NCBI GenBank assembly: GCA_002501695.1
Contig: DANZ01000162.1
Span: 1 to 14,049 of the forward strand
DNA: 14,049 bases
DNA from: Methanolobus sp. UBA474
Lineage (GTDB): Archaea; Halobacteriota; Methanosarcinia; Methanosarcinales; Methanosarcinaceae
Reading direction: 5' to 3'
Shown here: in pieces, positions 8,094 to 13,423 of the stretch
Position numbering within the stretch: position 1 is the stretch's first letter
How the letters are laid out: each line of letters begins with the position of its first letter
Translations under genes and position numbers: made by a program
The notes under the pieces: generated by a model
What the model saw: only the letters and a program-made list of their open reading frames with translations
Database searches by the model: none
What the model was told of the DNA's origin: nothing

Positions 8094-9197
8094 ATGAGTG
8101 ACAAGGGAGCAATTGAAGCGGCTCTTTTTGCCGCGGGTTCGGCAATTGATGCACTGACACTGGCAAGGCTGGTCAATAAGCCCAAGAAGCAGGTGATCCT
8201 CCTGGTCAGGGAGCTCATTGCAGACTATGCGGCACGTGAGGGCGGCATTGAGATACTTGATATCGGAGAACGTTATGTGATGCAGGTCAAGTCCTGTTAT
8301 ACGGATGTTGTACGCCCGTTCGCCCCAAAGGAGCTGAGCGCTCCTATGCTGCGCACTCTCTCAATGATTGCATATCACCAGCCTCTGGTCCAGTCTGACC
8401 TGATAGACCAGAGAGGTAATTCAGCTTACGACCATATACGCGAGCTTAAGGAAAGAGGGCTTATAGAAGCTGTTCCTCACGGCAGGACCAAGCTGCTCCG
8501 CACGACTCCTCTTTTCGCGGATTACTTCGGGCTTGTATCAAATGACCCTGATGCCATCAAACAGAAGATAGTCGAACTGTCCCGGCTGCAGAGCGGGCAG
8601 AGCGGTCTTAACAAATGGCTTGGCCGCAGGTTAGTCGGAGTGACGCCAATGTATGAGTCCCTGATGGGGATGTGTGGCATCCGTGACTACAGGGTCATCA
8701 ATGCCTATGACCCGACAGAAGAAGAACTTGATGAGCTTGCCGATATCTATAAACTTGTTATTTCCAGAGGTTACAGGGAGCGTGTCAGTAAGTACTATGA
8801 TGGTGAGATCATCGAGGTCGGCTCGACAACCTTTGCTGATCTTGCCGAGGCCATAAAAGCGCTGGAGAACATCTCTGATCCCGAGAAGGTCAAAGAGACC
8901 ATTGGCCTTATAGAAGACCTGGAAGAAAGATATGTTTCTAAGGCACTTGTTTTCAGCAAAAAGGTCAAGCCTGCAACCGATATGGTTGCACGTATCGTGA
9001 AAGATCTGCGGCTGGGCGTATCAGCAGAGGGTTTTGTAATAGCCCCTGACTATGGTCTTTCAGGCGGGGGAGTTAATGTGAGTGAAGGGGCTGACATACT
9101 TGTCCCGACTCACGGGAACCTTGATGGAAGCCTTATAGAAAGGGTTTGCAGCAAATATGATGCAGTTCTCGCCGGCCTGAAAAGGCTTGAAAGGTAA
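8094..9197 (+). CDS. scpB: Segregation and condensation protein ScpB with long C-terminal extension
   Basis: ScpB binds the ScpA kleisin as a dimer and regulates the SMC ATPase. Residues 1-147 carry the family's two winged-helix domains: AIEAALFAAG near the start, then LSAPMLRTLSMIAYHQPLVQ (81-100), the IDQRG region (104-108) and a closing RTTPLFADYFGL (136-147). Classic ScpB ends soon after this point, at about 200 residues, but this protein runs to 367. The additional 215 or so residues include a mixed segment (172-228, GLNKWLGRRLVGVTPMYESL and following), an acidic helical stretch (about 245-280) and a Gly-rich end (about 310-345). I do not recognise a domain there. Frame and codon use continue smoothly across the junction, so this does not look like a frameshift artefact. 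GAGGTG at 8077-8082 precedes the ATG by 11 nt. Confidence 0.9.
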   Translation: MSDKGAIEAALFAAGSAIDALTLARLVNKPKKQVILLVRELIADYAAREGGIEILDIGERYVMQVKSCYTDVVRPFAPKELSAPMLRTLSMIAYHQPLVQSDLIDQRGNSAYDHIRELKERGLIEAVPHGRTKLLRTTPLFADYFGLVSNDPDAIKQKIVELSRLQSGQSGLNKWLGRRLVGVTPMYESLMGMCGIRDYRVINAYDPTEEELDELADIYKLVISRGYRERVSKYYDGEIIEVGSTTFADLAEAIKALENISDPEKVKETIGLIEDLEERYVSKALVFSKKVKPATDMVARIVKDLRLGVSAEGFVIAPDYGLSGGGVNVSEGADILVPTHGNLDGSLIERVCSKYDAVLAGLKRLER

Positions 9198-9219
9198 CTG
9201 GTTTATATAGGATGTTACC
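9193..9219. repeat. Inverted repeat GGTAAC/GTTACC bracketing a TATA box
   Basis: GGTAAC at 9193-9198 and its perfect reverse complement GTTACC at 9214-9219 are 15 nt apart. The spacer holds TTTATATA at 9202-9209, almost exactly at the centre. The left arm overlaps the scpB stop. A protein bound to both arms would cover the TATA box, so this could be an operator of a distal tbp promoter; that function is inferred. Confidence 0.4.
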
Positions 9220-9252
9220 CTGCTTCTACACATTGGTGGACTTGTATATCTA

Positions 9253-9270
9253 TTAAGTGCATTTACTTAA
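9253..9270. repeat. Inverted repeat TTAAGT-N6-ACTTAA upstream of the tbp TATA boxes
   Basis: Six-base perfect arms at 9253-9258 and 9265-9270 end four bases before an ATATATAAA element. A nearly identical element with a 7-nt spacer occurs upstream of thiC at 10985-11003. This fits a dimeric regulator site, but the arms are AT-rich and could arise by chance. Confidence 0.4.
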
Positions 9271-9274
9271 AAAG

Positions 9275-9305
9275 ATATATAAACAAGAGGGTATAAGTTT
9301 ATATA
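9275..9305 (+). promoter_or_regulatory. tbp promoter: tandem TATA boxes
   Basis: ATATATAAA (9275-9283) and TTTATATA (9298-9305) are good archaeal TATA boxes. Start sites about 25 nt downstream would give 5' leaders of roughly 43 and 20 nt before the tbp ATG at 9350. The second box is the better match. Confidence 0.65.
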
Positions 9306-9349
9306 TTGAATTGCTGAATATTACTCCGCTTTAAATACGAGGATATACC

Positions 9350-9901
9350 ATGTCAGATTATAATATCAAGATTGAGAATGTAGTAGCGTCTACAAAGCTT
9401 GCAGAAGAGTTCGATCTCACTAAAATCGAGGCTGAATTCGAAGGTGCAGAGTACAATAAACAAAAATTTCCCGGTCTCGTTTACAGGGTTTCTGACCCAA
9501 AGGCTGCATTCTTGGTTTTCACATCTGGAAAAGTGGTATGCACCGGTGCAAAGAATGTCAATGATGTTCATACGGTCATAGGCAACATGGCCAAGAAGCT
9601 CAATGCCATAGGCATCAAGACACTTGAGAAACCTGAGATCACCGTGCAGAACATCGTTGCTTCCGCGGACCTGAAGGCTGTCCTTAACCTTAACGCGATA
9701 GCGATAGGACTTGGTCTTGAAAATATCGAGTATGAACCCGAGCAGTTCCCGGGGCTTGTCTATCGCATTGAGAATCCTAAGGTAGTAGTGCTCATTTTCA
9801 GCTCAGGCAAGCTGGTTGTCACAGGCGGTAAATCACCTGAGAACTGTGAGCAGGGTGTTGAGGTTGTAAGGCAGCAGCTTGACAGTATGGGTCTCTTATA
9901 A
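9350..9901 (+). CDS. tbp: TATA-box-binding protein (TBP)
   Basis: TBP is the general transcription factor that binds TATA boxes and, with TFB, recruits archaeal RNA polymerase. The 183-residue protein is an almost complete two-fold repeat: residues 5-90 and 96-181. Each half has the hallmark FPGLVYR (40-46, 133-139) and an LVF/LIF-x-SGK segment. The Phe pairs F40/F57 and F133/F150, each 17 apart, match the DNA-intercalating phenylalanines of the family. It ends at LDSMGLL without the long acidic tail found in some archaea. The ATG has GAGGA at 9339-9343, six nucleotides upstream. It is preceded by tandem TATA boxes and inverted repeats, which would allow self-regulation, and is followed after 11 nt by a glycosyltransferase gene. 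Confidence 0.98.
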   Translation: MSDYNIKIENVVASTKLAEEFDLTKIEAEFEGAEYNKQKFPGLVYRVSDPKAAFLVFTSGKVVCTGAKNVNDVHTVIGNMAKKLNAIGIKTLEKPEITVQNIVASADLKAVLNLNAIAIGLGLENIEYEPEQFPGLVYRIENPKVVVLIFSSGKLVVTGGKSPENCEQGVEVVRQQLDSMGLL

Positions 9902-9912
9902 TCCGGACAAGT

Positions 9913-10860
9913 GTGAGTTCCTTGTCAAACGAAGATGTTTGTGTCCTGATACCCACACTCAATGAGGAAGCCACCATCGGGTCACTGATAAAGGATTTCA
10001 GGTCCGAGGGCTTCAACAATATCCTTGTAATTGATGGTAACAGTACTGATGCTACGCGCAGGATAGCAGAATCCGAGGGTGCGCGTGTCATCATCCAGAG
10101 CGGCAGGGGCAAGGGGCAGGCCATTCAGGAAGCATTTGCGCTCATCGACAGCAAATATGTTGTAATGATAGATGGCGACGGTACATATCTTGCAAGCGAC
10201 GTGCATGCAATTATGAAGCCTCTCCTGGAAGGCAGTGCTGACCATGTCATGGGCAACAGATTTGCGGACTACGAGGCGGGAGCTTTTACAAAGCTGAATC
10301 ACTTTGGCAACCAGATGCTTAACAAGCTGTTTGGTTTTGCATACGGTGAATGGCTTGATGATATTTTGACGGGTTATCGGGGCTATACCCGCAAGGCTGT
10401 GAAATCCTTTGAATTGAGGGAGATGGGTTTTGAGATCGAATCGGAGATGACCATCGACAGCATCAAAAAGGATCACAGGATAAAAGTAGTCCCTATCTCC
10501 TATCTGAAAAGACACTATAAGGCTGATACCAAGCTCAATCCCCTGAAGGATGGTGCACGGATCGCCAGGACGATATACAAGATGGCAAAGCTGCATAATC
10601 CAATGTTCTATTTCGGGCTTATGGGCGTGACATTCCTGCTGGCTGGCTTCATATCCGGCACGTTCGTGGTCCTCCAGTGGGTGCAGGGCGTTACCCGCAT
10701 ACCTCTTACAATACTTACCGCCATTCTTCTTTTAGCAGGTTTCCAGATGTTCTTTTTTGGGATGCTTAGCGACCTGACTGTTTCCCTTCACCGGGAGAAC
10801 ATGCGCATGCTCCGTAAAATGTCCGAGGATCTTAGATCCGGGAAAGATGAACAGGACTAG
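9913..10860 (+). CDS. aglJ: AglJ-type glycosyltransferase (family 2, dolichyl-phosphate hexosyltransferase-like)
   Basis: This is a GT-A fold family 2 glycosyltransferase. The N-terminus has VLIPTLNEEATIGSLI (11-26) and VIDGNSTDAT (39-48), the metal-binding DXD-type motif is D87-G-D89 in MIDGDG, and DILTGYRGYTRKAV (150-163) follows the acceptor-loop pattern. Two membrane segments close the protein (about 231-258 and 264-289), with a charged cytosolic tail. The length (315) and architecture match AglJ, which in haloarchaea attaches the first sugar to dolichyl phosphate for N-glycosylation of the S-layer; the exact sugar and lipid here are inferred. The GTG start lies 11 nt after tbp with only a weak GGA at 9904-9906, so translation may depend on the upstream gene. 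A polyprenyl-phosphate mannose or glucose synthase is the main alternative. Confidence 0.85.
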   Translation: MSSLSNEDVCVLIPTLNEEATIGSLIKDFRSEGFNNILVIDGNSTDATRRIAESEGARVIIQSGRGKGQAIQEAFALIDSKYVVMIDGDGTYLASDVHAIMKPLLEGSADHVMGNRFADYEAGAFTKLNHFGNQMLNKLFGFAYGEWLDDILTGYRGYTRKAVKSFELREMGFEIESEMTIDSIKKDHRIKVVPISYLKRHYKADTKLNPLKDGARIARTIYKMAKLHNPMFYFGLMGVTFLLAGFISGTFVVLQWVQGVTRIPLTILTAILLLAGFQMFFFGMLSDLTVSLHRENMRMLRKMSEDLRSGKDEQD

Positions 10861-10872
10861 GGGATAAATCCG

Positions 10873-10901
10873 TCCTTTTGTTCTCTTTTGGTCCCGCTTT
10901 T
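10873..10901 (+). terminator. T-rich region after the glycosyltransferase gene
   Basis: Three TTTT runs at 10876-10879, 10886-10889 and 10898-10901 follow the stop closely. Archaeal RNA polymerase can terminate at T-tracts without a hairpin. No stable hairpin precedes them. Confidence 0.35.
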
Positions 10902-10984
10902 CAATCACTTGCTTTGTCACCTGCTAAACCTGTTACATGCTGAACCCAGGTCTTGTTTCCTTCCCTGTCTGACCGCCGTAATTC

Positions 10985-11003
10985 TTAAGTAAAGACAACT
11001 TAA
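10985..11003. repeat. Inverted repeat TTAAGT-N7-ACTTAA
   Basis: Perfect six-base arms at 10985-10990 and 10998-11003, with the same half-sites as the element before tbp at 9253-9270. The right arm overlaps a TTAACTTGAT sequence that recurs at 11134-11143, nearer the thiC promoter. Confidence 0.4.
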
Positions 11004-11018
11004 CTTGATATTCCTGCA

Positions 11019-11032
11019 AGTGAAATTTCACT
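11019..11032. repeat. 14-bp perfect palindrome AGTGAAATTTCACT
   Basis: The sequence equals its own reverse complement over 14 bases with no spacer, about 140 nt before the thiC TATA box. It could be a dimeric regulator site. A role as an RNA hairpin is unlikely, because there is no loop. Confidence 0.45.
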
Positions 11033-11103
11033 CTACTTTTAATTTAAATGGCTTAGTGTCTATTAGTAGGGTTTTTGCAGTTTAATTCCACTATATTCTT
11101 AGC

Positions 11104-11120
11104 ACATATTTTCCATATGT
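11104..11120. repeat. Inverted repeat ACATAT-N5-ATATGT
   Basis: Six-base perfect arms at 11104-11109 and 11115-11120 with a 5-nt spacer, about 50 nt upstream of the thiC TATA box. The AT-rich composition makes chance occurrence possible. Confidence 0.35.
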
Positions 11121-11130
11121 CCTTTAGATA

Positions 11131-11152
11131 AAGTTAACTTGATTTTAGTTAA
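11131..11152. repeat. Palindrome AAGTTAACTT overlapping TTAACT-N7-AGTTAA
   Basis: AAGTTAACTT (11131-11140) is a perfect 10-bp palindrome. Its TTAACT half also pairs with AGTTAA at 11147-11152 across 7 nt. It lies 20 nt before the thiC TATA box, where an activator or repressor of thiC could bind. Confidence 0.4.
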
Positions 11153-11171
11153 AGTAAATTTTTTAAAAAGT

Positions 11172-11179
11172 GTTATATA
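11172..11179 (+). promoter_or_regulatory. thiC promoter TATA box
   Basis: GTTATATA, in the context AAAAAGTGTTATATAC, is preceded by an A-rich stretch. A start site about 25 nt downstream (near 11202) leaves a leader of roughly 20 nt that contains the ribosome binding site GAGGA at 11212-11216. Confidence 0.6.
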
Positions 11180-11223
11180 CGATATGATTCTTGTAGGGAA
11201 CATCAAATACCGAGGAACAGATC

Positions 11224-12510
11224 ATGACAATAGTAACAGATGCAAAGAATGGTAAGATCACAGAAGAGATGAAGGTCGTAGCCAAGAACGAAGGCAAGGA
11301 TCCCGAATTCATCAGACGTGGGATCGCTGCAGGCAGGATAGTCATCCCTATGACACCCTACAGGGACATCAAGCTCTGTGGTATCGGTGAAGGATTGAGG
11401 ACAAAGGTCAATGCATCCATAGGCGCATCATCAGACATAGTTGATGAAGAAATGGAGATCAAAAAGGCAAAGGCAGCAGAGGCAGCAGGCGCAGACACAC
11501 TTATGGAACTCGGTACCGGCGGAGACTTCCTTGGTATCAGGAAAAAGGTATGTGACGCAATTTCCCTTTCTGTTGGTTCAGTACCTCTTTACCAGGCGTT
11601 CATTACAGCAGCAAAGAGGGATGGTTCCATTGTCCATATGACAGAGGACGATCTCTGGTATGCAACCGAGGAGCAGGCAAAGCTCGGTACGAACTTCATG
11701 GCCATCCACACAGGTATCAACAACATTGTCCTTGACAGGTTGAAGGCACACGGCAGGTTCGGCGGTCTCTGCTCCCGTGGCGGTGCATTTATGAGCACCT
11801 GGATGCTCCACAACCAGAAGGAAAACCCTCTCTATGCAGACTTCGATTATCTTTGTGAGATCCTCAAGGAACACGAAGTCACTCTGTCCACAGGTAACGG
11901 AATGCGTGCAGGTGCAATCCATGATGCAACCGACAGGGCACAGATCCAGGAACTCATCATCAACAGTGAATGCGCACAGAAAGCACACGACAAATACGAC
12001 TTACAGGTAATTGTAGAAGGTCCGGGTCATGTGCCACTCGACGAGGTAGAGATGAACGTCAAGCTCATGAAGTCAATGAGCGGTGGCAAGCCATTCTACA
12101 TGCTCGGTCCACTGGTGACTGATATCGGTGCAGGCCGGGACCACATCGTAACGGCAATAGGCGCATCTACTGCTGCAGCAGCAGGCTGTGATTTCCTCTG
12201 CTACGTAACACCTGCAGAACATCTGGCACTTCCAAATCTCGAAGATGTTATCGAGGGAGTCAAGACCTCAAGGATCGCAGCACACGTCGGTGACATGGTC
12301 AAGTACAAGGAAAGCCGTGACTGGGACCTTGCAATGGGCAGGGCACGCAGGGACCTTGACTGGAATAAGATGTACAGTCTTGCTCTGGACCCACAGCTTG
12401 CAAAAGAGATCAGGAACAGCAGAGCACCTGAGGACACAGATGCCTGCACGATGTGCGGCAACTTCTGCGCACTCAAGATCGTCAATAAGAGCTACAACCT
12501 TGCAAAGTGA
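11224..12510 (+). CDS. thiC: Phosphomethylpyrimidine synthase ThiC
   Basis: ThiC is a radical SAM enzyme that rearranges aminoimidazole ribotide to hydroxymethylpyrimidine phosphate, the pyrimidine half of thiamine. The 428 residues correspond to the short form without the N-terminal domain of most bacterial ThiCs. Recognisable blocks are GADTLMELGTGGDF (89-102), the SRGGAFMSTWML region, STGNGMRAG, EGPGHVPLDE, LGPLVTDI and the C-terminal cluster motif. The cluster cysteines are C408, C411 and C415, spaced CX2CX3C, one residue shorter than the CX2CX4C of the well-studied bacterial enzyme. GAGGA at 11212-11216 lies seven nucleotides before the ATG. Codon use is smooth, with many GCA and CTC codons, as in a well-expressed gene. 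It appears to be transcribed alone, with its own promoter and a strong terminator candidate. Confidence 0.96.
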   Translation: MTIVTDAKNGKITEEMKVVAKNEGKDPEFIRRGIAAGRIVIPMTPYRDIKLCGIGEGLRTKVNASIGASSDIVDEEMEIKKAKAAEAAGADTLMELGTGGDFLGIRKKVCDAISLSVGSVPLYQAFITAAKRDGSIVHMTEDDLWYATEEQAKLGTNFMAIHTGINNIVLDRLKAHGRFGGLCSRGGAFMSTWMLHNQKENPLYADFDYLCEILKEHEVTLSTGNGMRAGAIHDATDRAQIQELIINSECAQKAHDKYDLQVIVEGPGHVPLDEVEMNVKLMKSMSGGKPFYMLGPLVTDIGAGRDHIVTAIGASTAAAAGCDFLCYVTPAEHLALPNLEDVIEGVKTSRIAAHVGDMVKYKESRDWDLAMGRARRDLDWNKMYSLALDPQLAKEIRNSRAPEDTDACTMCGNFCALKIVNKSYNLAK

Positions 12511-12549
12511 TGCCTGACGGCATTACTTTGTTTTCTTAACCTCTTTTTT
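12503..12549 (+). terminator. Strong hairpin plus T-tract terminator after thiC
   Basis: CAAAGTGATGCC (12503-12514) pairs with GGCATTACTTTG (12519-12530) over 12 bp, with one G-T wobble and a TGAC tetraloop. TTTT follows at once (12531-12534), with TTTTTT at 12544-12549. The left arm contains the thiC stop codon (12508-12510). It has the form of a bacterial intrinsic terminator; in archaea the T-tract alone is the known signal. Confidence 0.7.
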
Positions 12550-12608
12550 ACAAGTGCTTTATATTTCTCTTTCCCCGTCTCTTACATCGAAACTTATACG
12601 GATATCCC

Positions 12609-12618
12609 TTTTATAATA
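12609..12618 (+). promoter_or_regulatory. TATA box of the SAM hydrolase gene, suggesting a leaderless transcript
   Basis: TTTTATAATA is centred about 25 nt before ATG 12638, the distance expected if transcription starts at the ATG. No ribosome binding site precedes the ATG. A second TATA-like element, TTTATATT at 12558-12565, would give a leader of about 50 nt. Confidence 0.5.
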
Positions 12619-12637
12619 GCATGCAAATCCCTGTATT

Positions 12638-13423
12638 ATGGTAACTGTGACCCTTACAACTGACTTCGGGACCCTCTATCCCGCTTCTCTCAAGGCTGTG
12701 ATACTAGGTATCTGCCCCGGTACGGATATTGTGGATATCACTCACTCTGTCCCGCATGCCGATATACACGCAGGTGCCTTTGCTCTCTACAGCCTTGTCG
12801 GGTATTTCCAGGCCGGAACGGTCCATATAGCCGTTGTTGACCCGGGAGTTGGCACTTCCCGTAAAGCACTGGCGATCCTTTCCGGAGGGCAGTATTTTGT
12901 GGGGCCTGATAACGGTCTCATGATCCCGGCGGCACGAAAGCTGGGTGACCCCCAGGTCTATGAGATCACCAATAAGGGCCTTCTGGGCACTGTCTCGTCA
13001 ACCTTTCATGGCAGGGATATCTTTGCGCGCATAGGAGCTCTTATCTCAAAAGGTATGCATGTCAGGGAGGTTGGCGAAAGGACAGACGATTACGTTGATC
13101 TTGATCTGCTGGATGCGGTCATGCAGGATGACCGTATTGAGGCAAAAATTATCTATATTGATGATTTTGGGAATGTGATAACTAATGTCCCTTATAGTCT
13201 TATATCCCAAAAGATCCCCTTCAAAGCGGTCCTGCAGATAGCAGGCCATAGTATCCCATTCCTCCAAACATACGGGCAGGCCCCGGTGGGCGGCATGCTC
13301 TCTGTTATAGGAAGCCATGGGTTCTTGGAGATCGCACTGAACCAGGGCAGTGCTGCAGAAATGCTGGGCATGCACAATGGGGATCGGATCACTATTGAAA
13401 TTACAGGTCACATCCAGTCATAA
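12638..13423 (+). CDS. SAM hydrolase (S-adenosyl-L-methionine hydroxide adenosyltransferase, DUF62 family)
   Basis: Members of this family, related to fluorinase and chlorinase, use an activated water to cleave SAM to adenosine and methionine; the biological purpose in archaea is unclear. Visible signatures are TLTTDFG (5-11), VVDPGVGT (66-73), VGPDNGL (88-94), TFHGRDIFA (122-130) and IDDFGNVITN in the C-terminal domain. The D-R-H triad expected of SAM hydrolases is present as D68, R75 and H124. The 261-residue length is typical. It lacks the extended loop by which fluorinase and chlorinase differ, so halogenation is unlikely, although I judge this without an alignment. The ATG has no ribosome binding site and a TATA box about 25 nt upstream. 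The 3' end overlaps the convergent radical SAM gene by 16 bp. Confidence 0.92.
   Translation: MVTVTLTTDFGTLYPASLKAVILGICPGTDIVDITHSVPHADIHAGAFALYSLVGYFQAGTVHIAVVDPGVGTSRKALAILSGGQYFVGPDNGLMIPAARKLGDPQVYEITNKGLLGTVSSTFHGRDIFARIGALISKGMHVREVGERTDDYVDLDLLDAVMQDDRIEAKIIYIDDFGNVITNVPYSLISQKIPFKAVLQIAGHSIPFLQTYGQAPVGGMLSVIGSHGFLEIALNQGSAAEMLGMHNGDRITIEITGHIQS

Larger units (their letters stand above)
10861..11223. other. 363-nt AT-rich gap upstream of thiC with several inverted repeats
   Basis: No credible gene is seen on either strand; the short frames are 12 codons or fewer. The stretch holds a T-rich possible terminator, four inverted repeats (10985-11003, 11019-11032, 11104-11120, 11131-11152), a repeated TTAACTTGAT (11000-11009 and 11134-11143), and the thiC promoter at 11172-11179. 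I looked for a TPP riboswitch and found neither of its conserved boxes. Confidence 0.6.

Noticed and set aside
10937..10972. Short open frame MLNPGLVSFPV in the gap before thiC
   Set aside because: Only 11 codons, no ribosome binding site, no overlap with another gene; indistinguishable from chance.
10861..11223. TPP riboswitch upstream of thiC
   Set aside because: The conserved CTGAGA and the second thi-box (CTGAT..GGATAATGCCAGCG type) are absent, and the predicted leader after the TATA box is only about 20 nt.
12638..13423. Fluorinase or chlorinase (halogenase) function for the DUF62 protein
   Set aside because: The D68-R75-H124 triad is that of the SAM hydrolases, and no halogenase-type neighbours are present.
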